In this document: positions 19,669-28,440 of the stretch, piece by piece
Position numbering within the stretch: position 1 is the stretch's first letter
How the letters are laid out: the number at the start of each line of letters is the position of its first letter
Source: Microvirga thermotolerans
GTDB taxonomy: Bacteria > Pseudomonadota > Alphaproteobacteria > Rhizobiales > Beijerinckiaceae
DNA length: 64,000 nt
NCBI RefSeq assembly: GCF_009363855.1
Contig: NZ_CP045423.1
Coordinates: forward strand, 3,316,001 to 3,380,000
Direction of reading: 5' to 3'
Made by a program: the position numbers and the translations under genes
The notes under the pieces: model-generated
Databases searched by the model: none
Seen by the model: only the letters and a program-made list of their open reading frames with translations
What the model was told of the DNA's origin: nothing

Positions 19669-20604
19669 ATGAGAATCGCCGCCGCCGCCTTCGGCCTCCT
19701 TCTGTCGCTCGGCACCGCCCATGCGTCCGAGCCGGTCTTCCCGCCCGCCTCCCGGGTCGGGCTCGTGCCCCTCGAGGACATGGTGCCCTCGAAACGGTTC
19801 ACGGGCTTCGAGAACCCGCAGAAGGCCGCGGCCATCACCATCACGGAGCTTCCCGCCGACGCCTACGAGCAGCTCGTGGCCGGGATGACCAAGGAATCCC
19901 TGCGCCGGCAGGGGCTCGACGTGACCTCCCGCGAGAAGCTGAAGATCGAGGGGAAGACCGGCCTCCTGGTCTCGGGCGCCATGACCGGCCCGGTGAAGGG
20001 CCGCAAGTGGGTCCTGGCGGTGAAGGGATCGGACCTCACGGCCCTGCTCGTCGCCCAGGTGGAGGGCGGCAGCGACGGCTACAGCGAGGCCCAGGTGCGG
20101 GCGGCGCTGCGGAGCGTGGCCCTGCGCGGGCCGGTTTCCCTGGAGGAGCAGATCTCGGCCCTGCCCTTCCGCATCCGCGACCAGGCCGGGTTCAGGCCGG
20201 TGCGGGTGATCGCCGGCAACTCGGTGCTCTTCACGGAGGGTCCGAAGGACACCATCAAGGCCGTGGAGCAGCCCATCCTGATCCTCGGCGCGTCCATCGC
20301 CCCCCTCGTCCTGCCCCCGGACCGGCGGGACCAGTTCGCCCAGGCCGCCCTCAACGCCAACCAGGTCCTGAAGGACATCGCCATCGAGCGCTCGGAATCC
20401 TTCCGCCTCCAGGGACAGGACTGGCACGAGATCGTGGCCAAGGCCAAGGACGCGGCCTCCGGCGAGCCGGTGACCGTCATGCAGACGATCCGCTTCGACA
20501 ACGGCCGCTACGTGCGCATGGTCGGCATCGTCCGCGTGGCCGACCGGCAGACCTACCTGCCGCGCTTCCGCAAGGTGATCGACGGGATGGAGACGGCGTT
20601 CTGA
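19669..20604 (+). CDS. Exported two-domain protein of unknown function
   Basis: 311 residues: signal peptide about 1-20 (IAAAAFGLLLSLGTAHA), then a first domain (VGLVPLEDMVPSKRFTGFEN, AAITITELPADAYEQL, KIEGKTGLLVSG) and a second domain, starting near residue 155, that is shared with the preceding gene. The first half resembles periplasmic proteins that follow the pattern GFE-...-I-ITELP. No catalytic motif is seen. It ends exactly where the convergent TRIC-like gene ends (adjacent stop codons). Probably periplasmic; role unknown. Confidence 0.8.
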   Translation: MRIAAAAFGLLLSLGTAHASEPVFPPASRVGLVPLEDMVPSKRFTGFENPQKAAAITITELPADAYEQLVAGMTKESLRRQGLDVTSREKLKIEGKTGLLVSGAMTGPVKGRKWVLAVKGSDLTALLVAQVEGGSDGYSEAQVRAALRSVALRGPVSLEEQISALPFRIRDQAGFRPVRVIAGNSVLFTEGPKDTIKAVEQPILILGASIAPLVLPPDRRDQFAQAALNANQVLKDIAIERSESFRLQGQDWHEIVAKAKDAASGEPVTVMQTIRFDNGRYVRMVGIVRVADRQTYLPRFRKVIDGMETAF

Positions 20605-21249
20605 TCAGGCCTCCCCGTCCCGCTCGGGAAAGACCGGGAGCGACCAGCCGCGCAGGATGGCGAGGGCCCGCAGACCGAAGGCGGCGGCGAAGCCCGCCGC
20701 GGCGCTCGGGAAGGGCTGAAGCCCCAGCGCCAGGAGGCCGACCATGACCGCCGCGCCCAGCGCAGCGGCGGTGACGTAGATCTCCCTGTGCAGCACGAGG
20801 GGCGTGGTTCCGGCCAAGATGTCGCGGATGATGCCGCCGAAGGTGGCCGTCACCGTGCCGAGGGCGACGGCCGAGAGGGCCGGGACGCCGGCGGCGAGCG
20901 CCTTTCCGGTGCCGCCCACCGCGAACAGGGCGAGGCCGAGGGCGTCGCCCCAGAGCAGGATCCGCCCCCGCCGCCCGCCGTCGAGGGCGGCGACCCGGCC
21001 GGGGCCGAGCAGGAAGACGCCCCCCGCCACGAGGATGCAGACGAGCACGTCGCCGGGATCGCCCACCCAGAAGACCGGCCGCGTGCCGATGAGGAGGTCC
21101 CGCAGGGTGCCGCCGCCCACCCCCGTGACCGTCGCGAGCAGGGCGAAGCCGAAGGGGTCCATGCCCCGCCGCGCCGCGACCAGGGCGCCCGTGAGGGCGA
21201 AGACGGCCACGCCGACCGTCTCGAAGGGAATGCTGGCGATGGGGCCCAC
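20605..21249 (-). CDS. Trimeric intracellular cation (TRIC)-type channel, UPF0126/YadS family
   Basis: 214 residues made of two repeats of about three membrane helices each, each repeat carrying the family glycine signature: TVTGVGGGTLRDLLIG in the first and TVTATFGGIIRDILAG in the second. Bacterial members form homotrimeric K+/Na+ channels in vitro. The second half ends with LREIY-like and AAAFGLRALAI segments. It stands alone, convergent with the exported-protein gene and separated from grpE by repeats. Confidence 0.9.
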   Translation of the reverse strand: MGPIASIPFETVGVAVFALTGALVAARRGMDPFGFALLATVTGVGGGTLRDLLIGTRPVFWVGDPGDVLVCILVAGGVFLLGPGRVAALDGGRRGRILLWGDALGLALFAVGGTGKALAAGVPALSAVALGTVTATFGGIIRDILAGTTPLVLHREIYVTAAALGAAVMVGLLALGLQPFPSAAAGFAAAFGLRALAILRGWSLPVFPERDGEA

Positions 21250-21564
21250 GGGAGGCGCTTTCGGTCGAGGGTTCTGTCACCGCGGGCGGTGCGGCAGGCC
21301 TGAGCTTAACCCATGCCGCGCCCCTGCGGAACCGGCCCGCCTCCGGCGCCCGCCGCGGGCTGCCGTCTCCCGTCACGGCCGGACGCGATCCGGCCATCCG
21401 CACCTTCGCACGGCAGCGCTGCAAGGATGGGGATCGCCGGGACAAGCCCGGGGATGACGGGGTGGGGGTGTCGGCGCCGGCCTCTCGGAGCGTGGCGCCC
21501 CCTCTCCGGCTCTCCCCCGCAAGGGGGAGAGGGCGCGGCGGCGCCTGCCGGGAAGGGCGCGCGC
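21250..21564. other. Intergenic region filled with dispersed repeats, no gene
   Basis: 315 bp between grpE and the TRIC-like gene (both minus). From about 21375 it carries GACGCGATCCGGCCATCCGC and GGATCGCCGGGACAAGCCCG, fragments of a repeat frequent between Rhizobiales genes, followed by the element described at 21471-21531. Nothing coding is apparent. Confidence 0.55.
21471..21531. repeat. Dispersed palindromic intergenic repeat, copy 2
   Basis: The core 21471-21500 (GGCGCCGGCCTCTCGGAGCG then TGGCGCCC) is the inverted counterpart of 8581-8610. It is followed by a perfect 9-bp hairpin, CTCTCCCCC-GCAA-GGGGGAGAG (21510-21531), with a GCAA tetraloop. Confidence 0.7.
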
Positions 21565-22185
21565 TTAAGACGCCGTGGACGGGTTGTCGGCGTCCTGGGC
21601 GGCGCCGTTGCCGGGGGCCTTGGGGCCGCCCCTGGCCACGCCGACGAGGGCGGGCCGCAGCACCCGGTCGCCGATCACGTAGCCGGACTGGACCACCTGG
21701 ACGACGGTGCCGTTGGGCACGTCGGGGTTGGGCACCTCGAACATGGCCTGGTGGAGGTTCGGATCGAACTTCTGCCCCTGGGGATCGAGCTTCCTCACCC
21801 CGTGGCGCTCCAGGGTCTTGAGCAGGTCGCGCTCGGTCAGGTCGATGCCCTCGATCAGGCCCTTGAAGGCGCCCTCCGCGGACTGGCGCACGTCGTCCGG
21901 CACGCTCTCGATGGCGCGGCGCACGTTGTCGGCCACGTTCAGCATGTCGCGCGCGAAGTTGGTGACCGCGTAGGCCCTGGCGTCGGCGATCTCGCGCTCC
22001 GTGCGCCGGCGCAGGTTCTCCATGTCGGCCATGAGGCGGAGCATCTTGTCCTTCAGCTCGGCCTTCTCCGCCTCGAGAACGGCGACCGGATCGGGAGATT
22101 CCTGAGGCGCGGCGTCGCCGGGGGCTTCGGCGCTGGGCTCCGCCTGCGGCGTCGTGTTCTGGTTTTCCGTGTCTTGCGGCTTCAT
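21565..22185 (-). CDS. grpE: Nucleotide exchange factor GrpE
   Basis: 206-residue DnaK cofactor that releases ADP. An acidic, Gln/Glu-rich N-terminus is followed by the long dimerisation helix ([31 protein letters not shown]), the four-helix region with [16 protein letters not shown], and the beta-wing signature [17 protein letters not shown] ([13 protein letters not shown]) ending [24 protein letters not shown] Met 12 codons further upstream is possible, but MKPQDTENQ at 22185 looks like the usual N-terminus. Confidence 0.95.
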   Translation of the reverse strand: MKPQDTENQNTTPQAEPSAEAPGDAAPQESPDPVAVLEAEKAELKDKMLRLMADMENLRRRTEREIADARAYAVTNFARDMLNVADNVRRAIESVPDDVRQSAEGAFKGLIEGIDLTERDLLKTLERHGVRKLDPQGQKFDPNLHQAMFEVPNPDVPNGTVVQVVQSGYVIGDRVLRPALVGVARGGPKAPGNGAAQDADNPSTAS

Positions 22186-22245
22186 CGTCGATCTGCTGGA
22201 TGGGAGTGGGGTTCGGGGCACATATCAGGCTCCCGGGGCCACAAA

Positions 22246-24996
22246 TCAAGCGCTGCGCCTCTGGGCCTGTTCCGCCTCCTCGGCCTTGAACACCTCGAGC
22301 AGGGCCCGCCGAATCGAGGCCTGGCGGCCCGCATGGGTCACCTTCGTGCCGGTGAGATCGGTCACGTAGAACACGTCCACGGCCTTCTCGCCGAAGGTCA
22401 CGATGTGGGCGGAGGCGATGTTGAGGTTGAGCTTTCCCAGGGCCGTGGTCAGGTCGTAGAGCAGGCCGGGGCGGTCGAGGCCCGACACCTCGATCACCGT
22501 CTGCCGGCTCGACAGGGAATTGTCGATGGAAACCTCCGGCGCCACCTGGAAGGTCCGCGCCCGCTCCTTCGGCGGGCGCTTGCCCGCCACGAGATCGGCG
22601 ATCCGCACCTCCCCCTTCAGGGCACGCTCGATGGCGGTGGCGACCCGCTCCGCCCGGCGCAGCTCGTCCTCGTCCCGGTCGAAGGCGCGGGAGAGGACGA
22701 TGGTGTCGAGCGCCATGCCGTCGGTGGTGGTGAAGATCTGCGCGTCCACGATGTTGCCGCCTGCCGCCGCGCAGGCGCCGGTGACGATGGCGAGCAGGCG
22801 CGGATGGTCGGGGGAGAGGACGGTGAATTCCGTCACGCCGCGGAAGCGGTCGGTCTCGTAGGCGGTCGAGACGGTGCGCCCCTCCCGGTCGGCGGCGCGC
22901 ACGAAGCGCGCCTGCTTCACGCGCCGCGCCTCGTCGGTCTTGAGCCAGTAGGCCGGCGCATGTCGGGCCGCGTAGGATTCGAACTCCTCTTCCGTCCAGT
23001 CGGGCAGCGCCTCCCGCAGCCGCTCCTGCGCCAGGCGGATGCGCTCGGAGCGGGCGATGTCCACCGCCCCGCCGCCGAGCATCACCTCCGTCTCGTGGTA
23101 AAGGTTGCGCAGGAGCTGTCCCTTCCACCCGTTCCACACGCCCGGCCCCACTGCCTTGATGTCGGCGATGGTGAGGATGTGGAGCAGCTTCAGGCGCTCC
23201 ATGGTCTGGACGGTCTCGGCGAAGCTCCTGATGGTGGCCGGATCCGACAGGTCGCGGCTTTGCGCCGTGTTCGAGGCGAGCAGGTGGTGCTCCACGAGCC
23301 AGGCCACCGTGTCGGTTTCCGATTCCGTCAGGCCGAAGCGCGGGCCGAGCTTGCGCGCGATGGCGGCGCCCGCCGTCGAGTGATCCTCCGGCCGTCCCTT
23401 GGCGATATCGTGCAGGAACACCGCGACGTAGAGCGCGCGCCGGTTGTGGATGGTGCCGACGATCTGCGTGGCGAGGGGGTGATCGGCCGCCCCCTTGCCG
23501 CTCTCGATCTCCGTCAGGACTCCGATGGAGCGGATGAGGTGCTCGTCCACCGTGTAGTGGTGGTACATGTTGAACTGCATCATCGCGACGATGCGGCCGA
23601 AATCGGGGATGAAGCGGCCGAGCACGCCCGCCTCGTTCATCAGCCGCAGCACCACCTCCGGCGCGTTGCGCGAGGTGAGGATGTCCAAGAAGAGGCGGTT
23701 CGCCTCGGGATCGTTGCGCAGGGTCGGCCCGATCCGCGACAGCGAGCGCGTGGCGAGGCGCGTCGCGTCGGGATGGATCGGCAGGTTGTGCCGGTCCGCG
23801 AGCCAGAACAGGCGGATGAGGTTCGCCGGATCGCGCTCGAACGCATCCTCGCTGCGCAGGTTGATGCGGTTGTTGTCGATGACGAAGGCATCGTTCTCCA
23901 GGGCGCCCCCGCGCCGGCGGCGGAAGCGGCCGAACATGCGGTCGAGCACGGGACGCTTCTTCGCCTGGCGCGCCTCGAGCTCCGCGCAGACGATGGCGGT
24001 GAGGTCGCCCACGTCCTTCGCGATGCGGAAATAGGCCTTCATGAAGCGCTCGACCGCCGAGAGGCCGCCGCGCCCCGCAAAGCCGATGCGCTCGGCGATG
24101 GTGCGCTGGAGGTCGAAGGTCAGGCGCTCCTCCGCGCGGCCCGTGGCGAAGTGCAGGTGGCAGCGCACCCGCCACAGGAACTCCTCGCAGCGGGCGAAGA
24201 GCTTGAACTCCTCCGGGGTGAACAGCCCGGCCTTCACGAGCTCCTCCGGCTCGCGCACCCGGTAGACGTACTTGGCGATCCAGAAGAGGGTGTTCAGATC
24301 CCGCAGGCCACCCTTGCCGTCCTTGACGTTGGGCTCGACGAGGTAGCGCGACGCGCCCGCCTTCGCGACGCGGGCGTCGCGCTCCTTCAGCTTGGCGTCG
24401 ACGAACTCCGCCGCGGAGGCGGCGACGATCTCCCTGTCGAAGCGGGAGACGAGATCGTCGAAGAGGCCCCTGTCGCCGAACATGAACCGCGCCTCCAGGA
24501 GCGAGGTGCGGACCGTCATGTCCGCCCCCGCCTCGCGGAGGCACTCCTCGACGGAGCGCGTGGCGTGGCCGACCTTCAGCTTGAGGTCCCAGAGCACGTA
24601 GAGCATCGCCTCGACGACGCTCTCGCTCCACGCGGTCGTCTTGTAGGGCAGGAGGAAGAGGAGATCGACGTCGGATCCCGGCGCCAGGGTCCCCCGCCCG
24701 TAGCCGCCCGTCGCGACGACGGCGAGGCGCTCGGCCATGGACGGATTGTCGGCCGGGTAAAGATGCCGGACCACCGCGTCGTGGACGAGACGCACGATCT
24801 CGTCCATGCGGTCGGAGAGAAAGCGGGCGCAGGCAAGCCCGTCGCCCTTTTCGAGGAGCCGCGCCTCCGCACTCGCCCGCGCCTCGTCGAGCAGGGTCCT
24901 GAGTTCGGGGACCAGCCGCGCCCGCAGTTCCCCCGCGTCGCGGAGGGGAACGTCGCCGAGGCGGGCGAGGACCGGTTCGAGGCTGGAGGCGGCCAT
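22246..24996 (-). CDS. glnD: [Protein-PII] uridylyltransferase/UMP-removing enzyme GlnD
   Basis: 916-residue nitrogen sensor that uridylylates PII proteins when glutamine is low and removes UMP when it is high. N-terminal nucleotidyltransferase with GGYGRGTLAPGSDVDLLFL near residue 95, a central HD domain (HHYTVDEHLIRSIGV and FLHDIAKGRPEDHS), and two C-terminal ACT domains (FTVLSPDHPRLLAIVTGACA and VSGLDRPGLLYDLTTALG). All four parts look intact. ATG 24996 was chosen over a TTG six bases upstream. Confidence 0.97.
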   Translation of the reverse strand: MAASSLEPVLARLGDVPLRDAGELRARLVPELRTLLDEARASAEARLLEKGDGLACARFLSDRMDEIVRLVHDAVVRHLYPADNPSMAERLAVVATGGYGRGTLAPGSDVDLLFLLPYKTTAWSESVVEAMLYVLWDLKLKVGHATRSVEECLREAGADMTVRTSLLEARFMFGDRGLFDDLVSRFDREIVAASAAEFVDAKLKERDARVAKAGASRYLVEPNVKDGKGGLRDLNTLFWIAKYVYRVREPEELVKAGLFTPEEFKLFARCEEFLWRVRCHLHFATGRAEERLTFDLQRTIAERIGFAGRGGLSAVERFMKAYFRIAKDVGDLTAIVCAELEARQAKKRPVLDRMFGRFRRRRGGALENDAFVIDNNRINLRSEDAFERDPANLIRLFWLADRHNLPIHPDATRLATRSLSRIGPTLRNDPEANRLFLDILTSRNAPEVVLRLMNEAGVLGRFIPDFGRIVAMMQFNMYHHYTVDEHLIRSIGVLTEIESGKGAADHPLATQIVGTIHNRRALYVAVFLHDIAKGRPEDHSTAGAAIARKLGPRFGLTESETDTVAWLVEHHLLASNTAQSRDLSDPATIRSFAETVQTMERLKLLHILTIADIKAVGPGVWNGWKGQLLRNLYHETEVMLGGGAVDIARSERIRLAQERLREALPDWTEEEFESYAARHAPAYWLKTDEARRVKQARFVRAADREGRTVSTAYETDRFRGVTEFTVLSPDHPRLLAIVTGACAAAGGNIVDAQIFTTTDGMALDTIVLSRAFDRDEDELRRAERVATAIERALKGEVRIADLVAGKRPPKERARTFQVAPEVSIDNSLSSRQTVIEVSGLDRPGLLYDLTTALGKLNLNIASAHIVTFGEKAVDVFYVTDLTGTKVTHAGRQASIRRALLEVFKAEEAEQAQRRSA

Positions 24997-25110
24997 GGGC
25001 AAACCTTGTGCGGTTCTCTTGGCTTAACATCCCCGCCGCCATTCGCCCATGGGCCTGCGCATACGCGAACGCCGCAGGCGACCCGTCGCGTTCTTTATAA
25101 ACGATCACGT

Positions 25111-25140
25111 TTGACATAAGAAACGAATCGATCCTATAAA
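25111..25140 (+). promoter_or_regulatory. Sigma70-type promoter of the sulfonate transporter operon
   Basis: TTGACA (25111-25116), 18-base spacer, TATAAA (25135-25140), in an AT-rich patch (TTTATAAACGATCACGTTTG) that stands out from the GC-rich surroundings. It lies about 110 bases upstream of the ssuA start; the long leader could hold a CysB/Cbl-like or other operator, not identified. Confidence 0.65.
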
Positions 25141-25252
25141 AAGGACACGCGCCGATTTGAGCGTGCAGCTTGCGGGCGCGAAACAAATGCAGCTAAAGCG
25201 CCAGGCGCCGCGACGGACAGTCGGGGCTCCTGCGCCCAGACAGGAGCCTGCC

Positions 25253-26218
25253 ATGCCCCTTCCCTTCTCCCGCCGTCTCTTCCTTGCCGCCGCCCTCGCG
25301 TCGGGCTTCGCCGGCGCGGCCGCGGCCCAGCCCAAGGAGGTCCGCATCGACTTCGCCACCTACAACCCGGTGAGCCTCGTGCTGAAGGACAAGGGTTTCC
25401 TCGAGAAGGAGCTGGCGAAGGACGGCATCGCCGTGCGATGGGTGCAGAGCCTGGGCTCCAACAAGGCTCTCGAATTCCTCAGCGCGGGTTCCATCGATTT
25501 CGGCTCGACCGCCGGTGCCGCAGCCCTCGTCGGCCGCATCAACGGCAATCCCATCAAGTCGATCTACGTCTATTCCCGTCCCGAGTGGACGGCGCTGGTG
25601 ACGGGCAAGGACAGCTCCATCGCCAAGGTCGAGGACCTGAAAGGCAAGCGGGTCGCAGTGACCCGCGGCACCGACCCGCACATCTTCCTCGTCCGCGCCC
25701 TTCAGGACGCGAAGCTCACCGAGAAGGACGTGAAGCTCGTGCTCCTGCAGCACCCGGACGGGCGCACGGCGCTGGAGCGCGGCGACGTGGATGCCTGGGC
25801 CGGCCTCGATCCCCTGATGGCGGCCGCCGAGGTCGAAGGCGGCGCGAAGCTCTTCTACCGCAACGCCGGCGCGAACACCTGGGGCATCCTGAACGTGAGC
25901 GAGGCCTTCGCGAAGGAGAATCCCGCCCTCGTGACCCGTGTCCTCAAGGCCTATGAGGAGGCGCGCGCCTATGCCCTCGCCAACCCGGCGGAGCTCCGGA
26001 AGATCCTCGTCGCCTATACGAAGCTGCCGGAGCCCGTGATCGAGCGCCAGCTGGAGCGCACGGAGCTCACCCACTCCGCCATCGGGCAGGCGCAGATCGA
26101 CACGATCCTCGCCGCGGGCCTCGCCCTCCAGCAGGCCGGCGTGATCGCAACGGGCACGGACGTCCGCGCCGCGGTGGATGCCCTCGTGGACCGCCGCTTC
26201 GCCACCGCGTCGCGCTAG
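25253..26218 (+). CDS. ssuA: Aliphatic sulfonate-type ABC transporter, periplasmic binding protein
   Basis: 321-residue SsuA/nitrate-taurine family binding protein. A signal peptide (SRRLFLAAALASGFAGAAAA, Tat-like twin Arg) precedes EVRIDFATYNPVSLVLKDKG, the ligand region LGSNKALEFLSAGSIDFGST and VEDLKGKRVAVTRGTDPHIF. The family imports alkanesulfonates, taurine or related anions; the true ligand cannot be told from sequence. AGGAG is well placed before ATG 25253. First gene of ssuA-ssuC-ssuB-osmC. Confidence 0.9.
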   Translation: MPLPFSRRLFLAAALASGFAGAAAAQPKEVRIDFATYNPVSLVLKDKGFLEKELAKDGIAVRWVQSLGSNKALEFLSAGSIDFGSTAGAAALVGRINGNPIKSIYVYSRPEWTALVTGKDSSIAKVEDLKGKRVAVTRGTDPHIFLVRALQDAKLTEKDVKLVLLQHPDGRTALERGDVDAWAGLDPLMAAAEVEGGAKLFYRNAGANTWGILNVSEAFAKENPALVTRVLKAYEEARAYALANPAELRKILVAYTKLPEPVIERQLERTELTHSAIGQAQIDTILAAGLALQQAGVIATGTDVRAAVDALVDRRFATASR

Positions 26219-26241
26219 CCCCCTCATCACGGGAGAGCGCC

Positions 26242-27108
26242 GTGACAGGCCAAGGCACGATCCGATCCCCGGGCCGAGGCTGGTCCTCCCCTCGGGAAAC
26301 CGCCGCTCTCGCGCCCCTCCTCCTCGCCGGGGAGCGGCGCGCCTTCGACGGGCGCGCACTTCTCGGCCTTTTTCTTCCCCTCGGGGCGGCCCTGCTCTGG
26401 GAAGCCGTCGTGCGGACGGGCCTCGCCCAGGGACGTCTCGTGCCCCCGCCGAGCCGGATCCTCACGACCCTATGGGACCTCGCGAGAACGGGCGAATTGC
26501 GGGTGCACGTCCTCGTCACCCTCCAACGGATCCTCGCAGGCTTCGCCCTCGGCGCCGCCGCCGGCATTCTCGTCGGCGCCCTCTCCGGATCGAGCGAAAC
26601 CCTGCGCCGCCTCCTCGATCCGACCCTGCAGGCCCTGCGCGCCATTCCCTCCATCGCCTGGGTGCCGCTGTTCATCCTCTGGCTCGGCATCTTCGAGGCG
26701 TCGAAGGTGGCGCTGATCGCGGCGGGCGTCTTCTTTCCGGTCTATCTCGGCATTGCGGGCGCGATCCTGTCGGTGGACCGCAAGCTCGTGGAGGTGGGGC
26801 GTGTCTTCCGCCTGTCCAGGACCGGCCTCGTCCGGCGCATCCTGCTCCCGGCGGTCCTGCCGGAGGCGATCGTCGCCCTGCGGTCCGGCCTCGGCCTCGG
26901 CTTCATGTTCGTGGTCGCGGCCGAGTTCATGGGCGCATCGGAAGGGCTCGGCTACCTCCTCGTCGACGGGCAGCAGATGGGCAAGCCCGACCAGATCCTG
27001 GCGGCGATCGTCGCCTTCGCCCTTCTCGGCAAGGCGGCCGACAGCCTCCTCGTCCTCGCCACGCACCCGCTCGTCCGCTGGCAGGACACCGCGCGGGAGC
27101 ACCTGTGA
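26242..27108 (+). CDS. ssuC: Sulfonate-type ABC transporter permease
   Basis: 288-residue inner-membrane permease with about six hydrophobic helices. The EAA loop is visible as the run VGRVFRLSRTGLVRRILLPAVLPEAI, split by G-x8-I/LP spacing (EVGRVFRLSRTGLVRRILLP). ALRAIPSIAWVPLFILWLG is the family signature. It begins with GTG after a GGGAGAG site and ends overlapping ssuB (TGATG). Confidence 0.92.
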   Translation: MTGQGTIRSPGRGWSSPRETAALAPLLLAGERRAFDGRALLGLFLPLGAALLWEAVVRTGLAQGRLVPPPSRILTTLWDLARTGELRVHVLVTLQRILAGFALGAAAGILVGALSGSSETLRRLLDPTLQALRAIPSIAWVPLFILWLGIFEASKVALIAAGVFFPVYLGIAGAILSVDRKLVEVGRVFRLSRTGLVRRILLPAVLPEAIVALRSGLGLGFMFVVAAEFMGASEGLGYLLVDGQQMGKPDQILAAIVAFALLGKAADSLLVLATHPLVRWQDTAREHL

Positions 27109-27896
27109 TGCTTGAACTCGAACATCTCTCCAAGACCTACGCGGACGGGACCCGTGCCCTGTCCGACATCAACCTCTCCGTCCGCCGGGGCGAGATCGTC
27201 GCGCTGATCGGCGGCTCGGGCTGCGGCAAGACCACGCTCCTGCGCCTCGTCGCGGGCCTCGACCGGACGAGCGCCGGCGCGATTCACCTCGACGGGGAGG
27301 CCATCGGCGAGCCGCATCCCGCCGTCGGGATCGTGTTCCAGGAACCGCGCCTTCTGCCCTGGCTCACGGTCGCGGAGAACGTGGCCTTCGGGCTCTCCCG
27401 CCTCGACGCCGCCGAGCGCCGGGCGCGGGTCGCGCACGCCCTCGACAAGATCGGCCTCGCGGAGCATGCGGGCCGCTGGCCCCGCGACCTTTCCGGCGGC
27501 CAGCAGCAGCGCGTCGCCATCGCCCGCGCCTTCGTGGCGCATCCGAAGGTGCTGCTCCTCGACGAGCCGTTCTCCGCCCTCGACGCGTTCACCCGCGCGA
27601 GCCTGCACGAGCACCTGCTCGGGCTGTGGGAGGAGACGCGGCCGACCGTTCTGCTCGTCACCCACGACGTTCACGAGGCGGTGACCCTTGCGGACCGGGT
27701 CGTCGTCATGCAACCCAAGCCGGGTCGGATCTTCGACGAGCTGCCGCTGGCCCTTGCGCGGCCGCGCGATCGTACCGCAACCTCCTTCGAGGCGGCGGCG
27801 CGACGCGTGCTGGCGGCGCTCGACGAATCCCTCAACCCCGCACGCCCCCAGCCCCGCCTGGAGCGCGACCGCGAAGCGGCGGCGCTCTGGTGGTGA
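27108..27896 (+). CDS. ssuB: Sulfonate-type ABC transporter ATP-binding protein
   Basis: 262-residue ABC ATPase: Walker A GGSGCGKTT at 35-43, Q-loop VFQEPRLLPW near 77-85, signature LSGGQQQR at 128-135, Walker B LLLDEP followed by the D-loop SALD, and the switch His in LLVTHDVHEAV. The EPRLLPW stretch is typical of the nitrate/sulfonate/taurine subfamily. The start codon shares a base with the ssuC stop. Confidence 0.94.
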   Translation: MLELEHLSKTYADGTRALSDINLSVRRGEIVALIGGSGCGKTTLLRLVAGLDRTSAGAIHLDGEAIGEPHPAVGIVFQEPRLLPWLTVAENVAFGLSRLDAAERRARVAHALDKIGLAEHAGRWPRDLSGGQQQRVAIARAFVAHPKVLLLDEPFSALDAFTRASLHEHLLGLWEETRPTVLLVTHDVHEAVTLADRVVVMQPKPGRIFDELPLALARPRDRTATSFEAAARRVLAALDESLNPARPQPRLERDREAAALWW

Positions 27897-27916
27897 ACGA
27901 AGACAAGGACCATGCC

Positions 27917-28429
27917 ATGGACTCGACCCAGCTCCGCGCCCTGCAGGCGCCCCTGAAGGACCGCTACCGGGAAACCCCCGAGGCGGCGACCATCACCCTG
28001 AAGGCCCAGGGCACCCTCGACGACGGGAGCATCGCGTGCAAGGTGGAGACCGGGCGCGCCCTCGCCGTCGCAGGCCTCCATCCGGCGACCGGCGGCTCGG
28101 GCGCCGAGCTGTGCTCCGGCGACATGCTGCTGGAGGCGCTCGTCGCCTGCGCGGGCGTCACCCTGAAGGCGGTGGCGACCGCCCTCGACATCGAGCTGCG
28201 CCACGGCACCGTGAAGGCCGAGGGGGATCTCGACTTCCGCGGCACGCTCGGCGTCGACAAGACCGCCCCGGTCGGCTTCAAGGCGATCCGCCTCGGCTTC
28301 GAGCTCGACACCGACGCGCCGCAGGAGAAGCTCGACCAGCTCCTCAAGCTGACGGAACGCTACTGCGTGGTGTTCCAGACCCTGAACAACCGCCCGGAGC
28401 TCAGCGCGACGGCGACGCGCCGTGCGTGA
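27917..28429 (+). CDS. OsmC/Ohr family peroxidase-like protein
   Basis: 170 residues with both redox cysteines of the OsmC family: Cys78 in LVACAGVTLKAVA and Cys150 in ERYCVVFQTL. OsmC/Ohr enzymes reduce organic hydroperoxides using lipoylated partners; several distant members have other thiol roles. The gene follows ssuB by 20 bases with AAGG eight bases before ATG 27917, so it is most likely in the sulfonate operon. That link suggests use in sulfur metabolism or handling of reactive sulfur/oxygen products of sulfonate breakdown, which is inference. Confidence 0.88.
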   Translation: MDSTQLRALQAPLKDRYRETPEAATITLKAQGTLDDGSIACKVETGRALAVAGLHPATGGSGAELCSGDMLLEALVACAGVTLKAVATALDIELRHGTVKAEGDLDFRGTLGVDKTAPVGFKAIRLGFELDTDAPQEKLDQLLKLTERYCVVFQTLNNRPELSATATRRA

Positions 28430-28440
28430 CCGTGGCGGCT

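Noticed and set aside
20477-25186. Very long minus-strand open frame of about 1570 codons across the TRIC-like, grpE and glnD region
   Set aside because: It is an off-frame reading of the real glnD, grpE and TRIC-like genes on the same strand, with Arg/Pro/Gly-rich low-complexity translation.
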